Shown here piece after piece: positions 24,251-32,995 of a stretch of DNA of 64,000 nt; the stretch's first letter is position 1, and every line of letters starts with the position of its first letter. Under the pieces are notes generated by a model. That model did not search any database. It was not told where the DNA came from and saw only the letters and a program-made list of their open reading frames with translations. Made by a program: the position numbers and the translations under genes. The stretch lies in NCBI RefSeq assembly GCF_021699195.1, contig NZ_SSXE01000041.1, forward strand, positions 1 through 64,000, given 5' to 3'. The DNA comes from Nonomuraea sp. MG754425. Its GTDB lineage: Bacteria > Actinomycetota > Actinomycetes > Streptosporangiales > Streptosporangiaceae.

Positions 24251-27200
24251 TCACCCCGCCATGCGTTGGGTTGCGGCTTGTGTGGGCACTGCTTGGCGCT
24301 CCTCCGCGTCGCGGAGCAGCACCCGGGCTTCGACGAGGCCCGCCAGGCCGGCCGGCGTCGGGTTGCTGAGGAACTGCCACAGCGACACCTCGACGCCGAG
24401 GCGCTTGCGGACCCGGTCGAGCAGGCGCGTCGCGAGCATGGAATGGCCGCCCGCGGCGAAGAACGTGTCGTCGGGCCCGGCGACGTCGGCCCCCAGCAGT
24501 TCCCGCCAGATGTCGGCGACCTCCTGCTCGATCCTGCTGCCGGCCGTGCGGGCCGGCGTCACTCCCGAGCCGGCCAGGGCGCGCCGGTCGATCTTGCCGC
24601 CCACGTTCCTGGGCAGCGCGGTCACGGTTCTGATGGAGACGGGCGGGACGCCCTTGCCGAAGCGGCGGCGCAGCCCGGCGCGCAACTCGTCGGCGGAGAA
24701 GCCGCGCATCGGGTGCGGCACCACGTAGGCGAGCAGGCGGCGCACCAGGTGGTCCGGGCCCGCCGCCGCCACGACCGCGCACTCGGCCACCGACTCGTGG
24801 GCGGACAGTTCGGCCTCCACCTCGGCGAGGTCCAGCCGGCTGCCGTTGAACTTGATCTGGCCGTCCACCCGGCCGCGGAACTCCAGCAGCCCGTCCCAGC
24901 GCAGCCGGCCGAGGTCGCCGGTGTGGTAGAACCGGCCGCCCGGCGCGCCGAACAGCTCCAGCCCGCGCACGGGCCGGAAGACCTGCCCGGCCTCGGCCCC
25001 GGCGTCGATGTAGCCGAGGGCCACGTACGGGCTGCGCACCACGATGTGCCCCGTGACGCCCGCCGGGCAGGGCCGGTCCAGGTCGTCGAGCACCAGCACG
25101 TGGCGGCCGGGGATGGAGGTGCCGATGGGCACGGTCCCCTCCGCGCTCCCGTCGCCGGTGACCTCGTGCCAGGTGGCCAGGATCGTCTCCGTCGCCCCGT
25201 ACAGGTTGAGCAGCCGGACGCCGGGCAGCGTCGCGCGCAGGCGGCCGGCCAGCTCGCCCGGCAGCGCCTCCCCGGCCAGCAGCACGTGCCCGAGCCCGGT
25301 CAGCTCGTCCGCGAGCCCCAGGCCGGTGACCGCTTCGAGCAGTCGCCTGGCGAAGCTCGGCACCGTCTGGAAGTGCGTGATCCGCTCCTCGGCCAGCCAG
25401 CGGGCCAGCTTCTCCGGGTTGGCCCTGATCCGGTCGGGCACCGGGCAGAGCGTCGCTCCCGAGGTGAGGGCCGCGAAGATCTCGACCAGGCCGGCGTCGT
25501 AGCCTGGCGCGGCCCACTGGGCCAGCCGCGCTCCCGGGCCCAGGCGGGTCTCGGCGGCCAGCCAGGTGGTGAACTGGGCGAGCGCGCCGTGCGTCTGCAC
25601 GATGCCCTTCGGCCGGCCCGTCGAGCCCGAGGTGTAGGTGACGTAGGCCCGCTCGGCCAGCCCGGCCGCGCACACGGCCTCCTCCGGCGCGGTCGTGCGG
25701 GCCTGCTCTTCCGGTTCGGTCGTGCGGGACCGGTCCTGGGGGTCGGGGGGTTCGGGCGCGGCTCCGGCCGTTCCGGTGGCGGCCGTCATGTCGAGGACGA
25801 GGCCGTCCAGCTCGCGGGCGTACCAGCCGGCCAGGTCGTCCCCGGCCGGGTCGCCGTCCAGCAGCAGGCGGGCCGGGCGGAGACCGGCGAGCATCGAGCG
25901 GGCGCGCTCGCCCGTGTCGCCCGTGGGCAGGCAGACGACGTGCGCGCCCGCGTCGAGCACGCCCAGCAGCGCCGTCGCCAGGCCGGGCCCCGAGGCCATC
26001 CGCACCACCACCGGCAGGCCCTCGACCTCGCCCCCGGCCCGCAGCGCCGCGGTGACCCGCGCGGCCCGCTGCTCCAGCTCCCGGTAGGAGACGCCCGTCC
26101 CGTCCCAGCTCAGCGCCGCCGACTCCGGCCCGCGCGCGGCGGCCTCGTGGACCAGCCGGGGCGCGGAGCGCGTGGCGGGCAGCACCGAGGTCAGGTCGGC
26201 CGCGCGCACGGCGGCGCCGATGCCGCGCAGGTCGTCGAGGGGCAGCGCGTCCACCCGCAGTCCGGGCTCGCGCAGCGCGGCCGTGAGCAGCGTGCGAAGC
26301 TGCTCCAGGATCCGCACGCCCGTGCCCGGCTCGAACAGGCTCGACCGGTAGGAGAGCGTCCCGGCGACCGAGGGGAAGACGGCGTCCACGGAGAGGGTCA
26401 GGTCGGCCGTCACGGCCCCGCTGCGCACCGGCAGCGGGGTGACGGCCAGGCCGGGCAGCCGCAGCTCGGCGCGGGCGGAGTCGCGGTAGACGAACATCGC
26501 GTCGCACAGCGGCGTCCGGCGCGGATCGCGGTCGATCTTCAACGCGCGGACGAGCCGGTCGAAGGGCACCTCGCGCCGCTCGTACGCGCCCTCGGCCGTC
26601 CGCGCCACCCTGCCCAGCAGTTCCCTGAACGTGGGCCGGCCGGTGAAGTCGGCACACAGCACCAGCGTGTTGCGGAACGACCCGACCAGGTCGGCGAACA
26701 TGCCCGCGGGCCGCAGCCCGACCGGGACCCCGACCGCCACCCGCGCCTCCCCGCTGTGCCGGTGCAGCAGCGTCTGGAAGGCGGCCAGCAGGATGACGAA
26801 CGGCGGGACGCCCTCCGCCCACGACAGCGCGGTCAGCGCCGCGGCGACGTCGTCGCCCCAGTCGTACGGCGCCGCCCCACCCAGGAACGACGGCCCGTCG
26901 GGACGGCTGCGGTCGGCCGCCGGCGACAACGACCCGGGCAGCGGGCGCAACGTGGCCAGCCACTGGTCGAGCAGCCGGTTGAAGTCCGGCGTGGAAGCCT
27001 GGTCGCGCTGCCACTGGGCGAAGTCGGCGTACCGGACGGGCGTGCCCGACCCGCCGCCGCCGTAGGCGTCGGACAGCTCCTCGACGAGCTGGTCCATGGA
27101 CTGTTCGTCCAGCACGGCCTCGTGGGCCAGGATGAGCACGACGTGCTCGTCCGGCCCTGCCTCCGCGCTGAACAGCCGGGTGAGTGGGCCCGCGCCCAGG

Positions 27201-27547
27201 TCGAACGGCGTGGCAGCCAGCCGTTCGAGGGGAAGGGGAAGGTCCCGGACCGGGCCCAGGTCGGTGAACGAGCGCTCCTCGTCCCAGTCGGCCGCGATCT
27301 GCTGGACCGGCAGGCCGTCCGCTTCGACGAGCGTGGTGCGCAGGATCTCGTGCCGTCGTACGGTGGCCCGCCACGCCCGCCCGAGCGCGGCGACGTCCAG
27401 CCCGCCGCGCACCCGGTACGCCCGGCACACGTTGTGCGCCGGCGACTCGGGCACCAGCTTCTGGAGGAACCACAATTCGTCTTGGATAGATGAGGTCACG
27501 ATTCGTCGGAATCCGCGCTCATCAAAAGTCTCAGTCAAGGCTGACAC
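24251..27547 (-). CDS. NRPS module: condensation (degenerate) - adenylation - carrier
   Basis: The 1098-residue protein has C (about 1-430), A (about 450-960) and PCP (about 1000-1075) domains. The C-domain catalytic motif reads HEAVLDE instead of HHxxxDG, so the second histidine is Glu and the domain is probably inactive or structural. The A domain has YTSGSTGRPKG and NLYGATETILATW; residues I read at specificity positions are D-A-V-Q-L-A-L-L-A-K (by-eye alignment, uncertain). The PCP has FAAGGHSMLATRLL with the phosphopantetheine serine. There is no thioesterase. The GTG start follows GGAGACAAG. The aminomutase gene 3 bp downstream suggests that beta-tyrosine is the activated amino acid, as for SgcC1, but here activation and carrier are fused. 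Confidence 0.88.
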   Translation of the reverse strand: MSALTETFDERGFRRIVTSSIQDELWFLQKLVPESPAHNVCRAYRVRGGLDVAALGRAWRATVRRHEILRTTLVEADGLPVQQIAADWDEERSFTDLGPVRDLPLPLERLAATPFDLGAGPLTRLFSAEAGPDEHVVLILAHEAVLDEQSMDQLVEELSDAYGGGGSGTPVRYADFAQWQRDQASTPDFNRLLDQWLATLRPLPGSLSPAADRSRPDGPSFLGGAAPYDWGDDVAAALTALSWAEGVPPFVILLAAFQTLLHRHSGEARVAVGVPVGLRPAGMFADLVGSFRNTLVLCADFTGRPTFRELLGRVARTAEGAYERREVPFDRLVRALKIDRDPRRTPLCDAMFVYRDSARAELRLPGLAVTPLPVRSGAVTADLTLSVDAVFPSVAGTLSYRSSLFEPGTGVRILEQLRTLLTAALREPGLRVDALPLDDLRGIGAAVRAADLTSVLPATRSAPRLVHEAAARGPESAALSWDGTGVSYRELEQRAARVTAALRAGGEVEGLPVVVRMASGPGLATALLGVLDAGAHVVCLPTGDTGERARSMLAGLRPARLLLDGDPAGDDLAGWYARELDGLVLDMTAATGTAGAAPEPPDPQDRSRTTEPEEQARTTAPEEAVCAAGLAERAYVTYTSGSTGRPKGIVQTHGALAQFTTWLAAETRLGPGARLAQWAAPGYDAGLVEIFAALTSGATLCPVPDRIRANPEKLARWLAEERITHFQTVPSFARRLLEAVTGLGLADELTGLGHVLLAGEALPGELAGRLRATLPGVRLLNLYGATETILATWHEVTGDGSAEGTVPIGTSIPGRHVLVLDDLDRPCPAGVTGHIVVRSPYVALGYIDAGAEAGQVFRPVRGLELFGAPGGRFYHTGDLGRLRWDGLLEFRGRVDGQIKFNGSRLDLAEVEAELSAHESVAECAVVAAAGPDHLVRRLLAYVVPHPMRGFSADELRAGLRRRFGKGVPPVSIRTVTALPRNVGGKIDRRALAGSGVTPARTAGSRIEQEVADIWRELLGADVAGPDDTFFAAGGHSMLATRLLDRVRKRLGVEVSLWQFLSNPTPAGLAGLVEARVLLRDAEERQAVPTQAATQRMAG

Positions 27548-27626
27548 CTTGTCTCCGGACGTGCGCCCGCGGCTGTTCAACATCGCAATCCACTGTTCGA
27601 AATTCTGGCTGGGCCGGACCGGGTCC

Positions 27627-27643
27627 GCATCTTTTGACGTGCG
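27627..27643 (+). promoter_or_regulatory. weak dyad resembling the recurrent site (NRPS / P450 divergent region)
   Basis: GCATCTTTTGACGTGCG, extended by CC on the left and GG on the right, has CCGCA/TGCGG arms but a poorly matching core. It lies in the 250-bp divergent region between the NRPS and P450 starts, 80 bp from the former and 163 bp from the latter. It is a marginal member of the family. Confidence 0.25.
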
Positions 27644-27797
27644 GCCCGCCGGGAATTTCCGCCAGAATGCGGACCGTGCCCGGACGGCGCCGGAACTGTC
27701 GATTGCCGTCGTGTTCCGCCGTACACTGCGAAAATCCGGTGGGCTGCCCCGGTATTCGTTTCGCAGCCTCACCACGCGATGATTCCGGGAGAAATCG

Positions 27798-29063
27798 ATG
27801 GAGAAAAGCTGTCCCTTCGCCCTCGACCCCACCGGCCGAGACATCCACGCCGAGGCGGCCCGGTTGCGCCGGCTCGGACCGACCCGGGTGGAGCTGCCCG
27901 GTGGCGTGGCCGTCTGGTCGATCAACAGCCACCGGCAGGCCAAGCAGCTCCTGACGGACCCGCGCGTCACCAAGAGCGCGCGCAAGCACTGGCCGGCCTT
28001 CGGCAACGGTGAGATCCGTCCCGACTGGGAGCTGATCAGCTGGGTGGCCATGGACAACATCGCCACCGCCGCCGGCCGCGACCACATGCGCCTGCGCCGG
28101 CTGGTCGGCAAGGCGTTCACGCCCCGGCGCGTCGAGGCGATCCGGCCGCGCGTCGTCGAGCTGACCGAGGAGCTCGTCAACGGGCTGGCCGCCACCCCGC
28201 CCGGCGCGGTGGCCGACCTGAAGACGCAGTTCGCCAACCCGCTGCCGGCCCGGCTGGTCGCCGACCTCATCGGCATGCCGGAGGCGGCGCGCGCGGCCAC
28301 CGGCAAGGTCATCGACATGATGGTGGACACCACCGTCACGCCGGAGACGGCCCGCTCCATCCTGGAGGGCTGGCGCGGCGCGATGGAGGAGCTCATCGCC
28401 GCCAAGCGCCGCACCCCGGGCGAGGACATCACCAGCGACCTCATCGCCGCCCGCGACGAGGACGGCTCCCGGCTGAGCGAGTCGGAGCTGACCGACACCA
28501 TCTTCGCCATCCTCGGCGCGGGCTCCGAGACCACGATCAACTTCATCGACAACGCCCTGACGGCGCTGCTGTCCGACCCCGCCCAGCGCGAGCTGGTCAC
28601 CTCCGGCGCGGCCACCTGGGAGCAGGTCATCGAGGAGACGCTGCGCGTGCACTCCCCGCTCGCGCACCTGCCCATGCGGTACGCGGTCGAGGACATCGAG
28701 GTCGGCGGCGTCACCATCCCCAAGGGCGACCCGCTCATCATCAACTACGCCGCCCTGGGCCGCGACCCCGAGCTGCACGGCGCGGACGCCGACCGCTTCG
28801 ACCTCACCAGGGCCGACAAGGAGCACATCTCCTTCGGCTTCGGCCCGCACTACTGCCTGGGCGCCGGGGTGGCGCGGCTGATGGCCACCGTCAGCCTCTC
28901 GACCCTGCTGGCCCGCTTCCCCGACATGCGGCTGGCGGTGCCGGCGGAGGAGCTGGTGCCGCTGCCCACGTTCATCATGAACGGCCACCGCAACCTGCCG
29001 GTCGTCCTGGAGCCCGTCGCGGCCGGGCTGCGGCCCGTCACGGCGGGCGCGGCGTCGGCCTGA
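27798..29063 (+). CDS. cytochrome P450
   Basis: This is a 421-residue soluble bacterial P450. The heme-binding loop reads [12 protein letters not shown] with the cysteine ligand near residue 353, the K-helix ExxR is EETLR, and the I-helix oxygen-activation motif is LGAGSETT. It resembles CYP105/107-type tailoring enzymes and would hydroxylate, epoxidise or couple aromatic rings with electrons from ferredoxin, whose gene is not in the window. The ATG follows GGGAGAAATCG. It is transcribed away from the NRPS operon and ends at two hairpins. The acidic Thr in the I-helix is conserved, so ordinary oxygenation is expected. The target is likely the peptide or its beta-tyrosine unit, by position only. 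Confidence 0.93.
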   Translation: MEKSCPFALDPTGRDIHAEAARLRRLGPTRVELPGGVAVWSINSHRQAKQLLTDPRVTKSARKHWPAFGNGEIRPDWELISWVAMDNIATAAGRDHMRLRRLVGKAFTPRRVEAIRPRVVELTEELVNGLAATPPGAVADLKTQFANPLPARLVADLIGMPEAARAATGKVIDMMVDTTVTPETARSILEGWRGAMEELIAAKRRTPGEDITSDLIAARDEDGSRLSESELTDTIFAILGAGSETTINFIDNALTALLSDPAQRELVTSGAATWEQVIEETLRVHSPLAHLPMRYAVEDIEVGGVTIPKGDPLIINYAALGRDPELHGADADRFDLTRADKEHISFGFGPHYCLGAGVARLMATVSLSTLLARFPDMRLAVPAEELVPLPTFIMNGHRNLPVVLEPVAAGLRPVTAGAASA

Positions 29064-29073
29064 CCCTTGTGAG

Positions 29074-29104
29074 GTGAGCGCCCCGCGGCTCGCGGGGCGC
29101 TCAC
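29074..29104. terminator. terminator hairpin after P450
   Basis: GTGAGCGCCCCGCG and CGCGGGGCGCTCAC form a perfect 14-bp stem with a 3-base loop, 11 bp after the P450 stop. Confidence 0.8.
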
Positions 29105-29140
29105 TCATGCGGGGGCGACGGCGCAGGCGGGGCATGACGA

Positions 29141-29174
29141 GAGCCGTGGCCCGCGCCATCGCGGGCCACGGCTC
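29141..29174. terminator. terminator hairpin before F420-type gene (convergent side)
   Basis: GAGCCGTGGCCCGCG and its exact complement form a 15-bp stem with a 4-base loop (CCAT), 12 bp beyond the stop of the minus-strand oxidoreductase gene. Confidence 0.8.
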
Positions 29175-29185
29175 AGGTCACCTGC

Positions 29186-30049
29186 TCAGGTCACCGCGGG
29201 CAGCACCTTGCCGGCGATGAGCTCGACGTCACGCACGGGATCAGGCCCCATGAGGATCCCTATGACGGTCTCGACGCCCTGCTCGCCGATCCCGAGCAAC
29301 GTCTCGGCCAGCTCACCGCACCCGGCACCGTCCGGCCCCACCTCGAACGGCAGGACGCACGTCTTCTCGATCGAGTCGTAGTCGCGTCCCTCGCGCTCGC
29401 AGTGCTGCCGCAGCAGCTCCAGCTTGGCCCCGAGGTCGGGGCCCGGGTAGAGGTTGCAGGCGTCGGCGTGCCGGGCGACCAGCCGCAGGGTGCGCTCGCC
29501 GCCGCCGCCGATCATAATGGGCGGGTGCGGCGCGGTCAGGTTCGCCGGCGCGCCGACCGGCCGTTCCAGCCGGTAGTGCCGGCCCTCGAACGGGCTCGGC
29601 CGCTCCCCCCACATCAGGTGGCAGATCCGGACCGTCTCCTCCAGCATCTCGAAGCGCTGCGACAGGCTGGGGTAGGGCAGTCCGAGGCCGTGGGCCTCCT
29701 CCTCGTACCAGCCGACCCCGACGCCGAGCATGGCCCGCCCGCCGGACAGCACGTCCAGGCTGGTGACGAGCTTGGCGAGCAGGGCGGGGTGGCGCAGGTG
29801 CACCCCCGCGACCACCGGCCCCAGCACGCAGCGCCGGGTGTGCGCGGCGATCACGGCCAGCGCCGTGAAGCACTCCAGCATCGGCTCACCGGGGCCCCCG
29901 GCGTGGGGGCCCTGCCACAGGTGGTCGCCGACCCCGATGAGGGCGAAGCCGGCGTCGTCGGCTGTCCGTGCGACCGTGGCCAGCGTCTCGCCCATGCGGG
30001 CGGGGCCGCCGTCCCAGCTATAGCCGCCGATCTCCAGGCCGATCTTCAC
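29186..30049 (-). CDS. F420-dependent LLM-class oxidoreductase
   Basis: The 287-residue protein has the luciferase-like TIM barrel of the F420-dependent class. Typical segments are ALIGVGDHLWQGP near residue 40, RCVLGPVVAGVHLRHPALLAK near 75-95, and GRAMLGVGVGWYEEEA near 105-120. Such enzymes transfer hydride between coenzyme F420 and C=C, C=N or alcohol groups. A GTG start is used, 18 bp after the acyltransferase stop, with GGAGAC in front, so the two genes are co-transcribed. A flavin-dependent role is the alternative, because LLM subclasses are hard to separate by eye. The substrate is unknown. Confidence 0.8.
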   Translation of the reverse strand: MKIGLEIGGYSWDGGPARMGETLATVARTADDAGFALIGVGDHLWQGPHAGGPGEPMLECFTALAVIAAHTRRCVLGPVVAGVHLRHPALLAKLVTSLDVLSGGRAMLGVGVGWYEEEAHGLGLPYPSLSQRFEMLEETVRICHLMWGERPSPFEGRHYRLERPVGAPANLTAPHPPIMIGGGGERTLRLVARHADACNLYPGPDLGAKLELLRQHCEREGRDYDSIEKTCVLPFEVGPDGAGCGELAETLLGIGEQGVETVIGILMGPDPVRDVELIAGKVLPAVT

Positions 30050-30067
30050 GATGGTCTCCGTTCCGGC

Positions 30068-31333
30068 TCAGCGCACCAGCACCGGCGTGCTCGGCTCCTT
30101 GGACGCCTTGCCGAGCTTGTTCCTGAGCGTCAGTGCGGGCTTCTCGACGAGGTAGTACGCCGCCACGGCGGTGAGGAAGCTGCTGCCCATCACCTGGAGC
30201 AGGAGCAACGGGAAACTCTCGGCGCCGAACAGGGACCCGTTCCAGATATAGATGAACGGGATGTGCCACAGGAACATGCTGTACGACACCCGCCCGACGT
30301 ACTGGAGCGGGCCGAACGTCAGCAGCCCCGAGAGCACCTTCGACCGCATGCCCGGCACGGTCAGCGGCGCCAGGAGCAGCCCCGTGATCAGCAGGTCGAT
30401 CGGCTGGTCGAACAGCAGCACCGAGGTGGGCGGGTAGTCGACCGTGCCCTGCCCGCCGGCCGGCGAGAAGCAGAACAGCAGGATGACGATCCCGGCGACC
30501 GCCCAGGTGGCGCCCGGGTGCCGGGCGATCCACCGGTACGGGCCGATCAGCCGGTCCGGCCGGATCTCCGCGGCGACCGACAGCACGGCCAGCCCCATCC
30601 CGATCGACAGGTAACCGAACCAGCCGGGCGGCCAGTTGCCCTGCACCGGGTACGGGCCGAGTTCGGGCAGGTGGCTGTAGGCGGAGTAGGCGTACCCGAT
30701 GAGGATCACCACGAACAGCGCGGCCAGCAGCCGGCGCGCCTTGGCCACCGGGTCGGCGACGCTCCGGGTCATCCGGTGGCCCGCCCACGCCATGATCGGC
30801 AGGGCCACGTAGAACGCGATCTCGGTCGCCATGCTCCACGTGGACTCCAGGCCCGGCGTGATGTCGCCGGCCACGTACACGTGCTGCATGATGACGACGC
30901 GGAACACCTGCCAGAAGCCGGTGACCTTGTCGCCGCCGATCAGGATGAGCGTGCCCACCACGACCAGCCAGAACGCGGGGAAGATGCGCAGGAAGCGGCG
31001 CCAGGCGTACGCCTTGAGGTTGGGCCTGGCCGCCCCGGCCAGCGTCACCAGCACGAACGGCCGGTAGAGCAGGAAGCCGGACAGCGCGAACAGGATGGGC
31101 AGCGACTCGCGGGTGACGCGTTCGAGCAGGATCGCGCCGAAGCCGTCGCCCGGCCGCCCGTCCACGCCGAGCAGCCCGCCGGTGAACGCCGAATGCACGG
31201 TGATCACCGCCAGCACCGCCAGCGCGCGAATTCCCTGCAGTTCCGGGAAATACTGCCGCTTGAGCCCGCCGGACGGCCCGGGGTCACCCTGCCGGGTGCC
31301 CGCCCCCGAGCCGTCGACGATATTCGTTGTCAT
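30068..31333 (-). CDS. membrane acyltransferase (acyltransferase-3 family)
   Basis: The 421-residue integral membrane protein has about ten hydrophobic segments and the family's early motif GIRALAVLAVITVHSAF, with the likely catalytic histidine at its end, and FSGFLLYRPF-like sequence (ALSGFLLYRPFVLV) after the second segment. Family members move acyl groups from the cytosolic side onto sugars, peptides or antibiotics. The ATG giving MTTNIVDG is chosen for its AAGGAG ribosome-binding site; 24 residues upstream in frame are not conserved. It precedes the F420-type gene in the same transcript. Dyad copy E is 67 bp upstream. It may O-acylate the product or a cell-surface glycan. Confidence 0.85.
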   Translation of the reverse strand: MTTNIVDGSGAGTRQGDPGPSGGLKRQYFPELQGIRALAVLAVITVHSAFTGGLLGVDGRPGDGFGAILLERVTRESLPILFALSGFLLYRPFVLVTLAGAARPNLKAYAWRRFLRIFPAFWLVVVGTLILIGGDKVTGFWQVFRVVIMQHVYVAGDITPGLESTWSMATEIAFYVALPIMAWAGHRMTRSVADPVAKARRLLAALFVVILIGYAYSAYSHLPELGPYPVQGNWPPGWFGYLSIGMGLAVLSVAAEIRPDRLIGPYRWIARHPGATWAVAGIVILLFCFSPAGGQGTVDYPPTSVLLFDQPIDLLITGLLLAPLTVPGMRSKVLSGLLTFGPLQYVGRVSYSMFLWHIPFIYIWNGSLFGAESFPLLLLQVMGSSFLTAVAAYYLVEKPALTLRNKLGKASKEPSTPVLVR

Positions 31334-31391
31334 GACCACTCCTTCTGGAGCCGAACGATTGCCACCAGCTTGGTTTCGGCCCCCGGAAAAG

Positions 31392-31408
31392 CACATCTTC
31401 GTCATTGC
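31392..31408 (-). promoter_or_regulatory. recurrent 17-bp dyad, copy E (acyltransferase gene)
   Basis: On the minus strand this reads GCAATGACGAAGATGTG, centred 67 bp before the acyltransferase start, in the 118-bp gap between it and the upstream BBE oxidase gene. It implies that the acyltransferase has its own promoter here. Confidence 0.55.
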
Positions 31409-31451
31409 GGAGTTATTCGGGTGGCATTCCCGGGTGCCTGCCGGGGTTCAT

Positions 31452-32981
31452 TCAGAGGCGTTGTTCCGGCGGTTCGACGGAAAGCGCGTGGCGGAACACG
31501 CCGCGCGGGTCGTAGCGGCCTTTCACCTGGCGCAGCCGCGGATAGTTGTCCTTGTAGTAGAGGGTGTGCCAGGGGACGCCCGAGGTGTTCCACGCGGGGT
31601 CGGCCAGGTCCGCGTCGGGATAGTTGATGTACGACCCGTCGCTCACCTCGCCCGGCACGGGCACGCCGCCGGTCTCGGCGTAGACGTCGCGGTAGAAGGC
31701 GCGCAGCCGGGCGATCCGGGTCTCGTCCTCGTCCTCGCCGCCCCACACCGACAGGTAGACGGCCTTGAGCACGCTGTCGCGCTGGGCCACGGCCGTGGCG
31801 TGCGGGGCGACCGTGTTCACCTGCCCGCCGTAGCCGATGACGATGAGCGCCGGCACGTAGTCCTGCGTGCTGAGGTAGCTGTAGATGGTGGCGATCTGCT
31901 GGTCGGTGTACCCCTTGCGGAGATAACCCGCCTTGATCTTCAGGCGGCGGGTGAACTCGTTGCCGGGGTCGCCGTGCCCGGGGTAGGACGCCCCGTACAA
32001 CCACGGCTGGGTCTGCTGGCCCCGGTGCGCGGGCGCCACCTCCACGCCCTCGGCGATCGTGTCCAGGTAGGAGGTCAGCAGCTCCTCCGCGCCGGGCACC
32101 TCGTCGTCGATCGAGCCGCCGACCATCACGTGCGCGGTGCGGCCCAGGCCCTCGAAGAAGCCGAACAGGTTCGCCCGCGGCGAGCCCGGCACGCTGTTGC
32201 GCTCGTACCAGGTGCCGAAGTTGCGCAGGATGGTGGCGAAGGCCCGCTCGGTCATCGACTCCCACGACCACATCAGGTGCCCGGAACGCCAGCGGCCCGG
32301 GGCCTTCGGCAGCAGTTCCTCGGGGTCGGAGGAGAGCACGCCGGGGCTGCGCACCCAGTAGCGGGTCACGACGCCGAAGTTGCCCCCGCCGCCGCCGGTG
32401 TGCGCCCACCACAGGTCGTGGTGCGGGTCGGCGGGGTCGTCGGTGGCGACCACGGCCGTGACCGTGCCGTCCGCGCCGACCACCACCACCTCCACGGCGT
32501 GCAGGTAGTCGACGATGGCGCCGTACCTGCGTGACAGCGGGCCGTACCCGCCGCCCACCATGTGGCCGCCGAAGCCCACCTCGGTGCACTCGCCGCCGGG
32601 CACGGTCACGCCCCAGCCCTTGAACAGGGCGCGGTAGACCTGGCCCAGCGTCGCGCCCGGCTCGATCATGAACGCCCGCCGCTCCGGGTCGAAGCCGACG
32701 GCGGTCATCTCGGACATGTCCAGCAGAACCTGCACGTCGGGGGAGGCGGTGAAGTTCTCGAAGCAGTGCCCGCCGCTGCGCGCGCTCACCCGCCTGCCCG
32801 CACGTACCGCGTCGTCCACCGCGGCCACCACCTGGGCGGTCGTGCTCACCACGCGCACGTAGTCGGGACGGCCCGCGAACCGGTGGTTCATGCCGCGCAG
32901 CATGCTGGCGTAGCGCGGGTCGCCGGGCGTGATGACGGTCGCGGGCAGCGCCGCCGCTGGACGGGAATCGACGGTGGTCAC
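31452..32981 (-). CDS. FAD-linked oxidase, BBE type with bicovalent flavin motif
   Basis: The 509-residue protein has SGGHCFENF near residue 70 with the flavin-linking histidine, and PGGECTEVGFGGHMVGGGYG near residue 130-150 with the cysteine that forms the second flavin bond in bicovalent enzymes such as aclacinomycin oxidoreductase and the glycopeptide oxidase Dbv29. It ends with the BBE domain (YYKDNYPRLRQVKGRYDP). Such enzymes oxidise alcohols to ketones or acids, or form C-C or C-O bonds. A GTG start is 14 bp after the stop of the acetyltransferase gene, preceded by GGGGAG, so the two are coupled. No export signal is visible. It differs from the 5177 oxidase, which lacks the cysteine. 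Confidence 0.88.
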   Translation of the reverse strand: MTTVDSRPAAALPATVITPGDPRYASMLRGMNHRFAGRPDYVRVVSTTAQVVAAVDDAVRAGRRVSARSGGHCFENFTASPDVQVLLDMSEMTAVGFDPERRAFMIEPGATLGQVYRALFKGWGVTVPGGECTEVGFGGHMVGGGYGPLSRRYGAIVDYLHAVEVVVVGADGTVTAVVATDDPADPHHDLWWAHTGGGGGNFGVVTRYWVRSPGVLSSDPEELLPKAPGRWRSGHLMWSWESMTERAFATILRNFGTWYERNSVPGSPRANLFGFFEGLGRTAHVMVGGSIDDEVPGAEELLTSYLDTIAEGVEVAPAHRGQQTQPWLYGASYPGHGDPGNEFTRRLKIKAGYLRKGYTDQQIATIYSYLSTQDYVPALIVIGYGGQVNTVAPHATAVAQRDSVLKAVYLSVWGGEDEDETRIARLRAFYRDVYAETGGVPVPGEVSDGSYINYPDADLADPAWNTSGVPWHTLYYKDNYPRLRQVKGRYDPRGVFRHALSVEPPEQRL

Positions 32982-32995
32982 AGGGGCTCCCCGGC

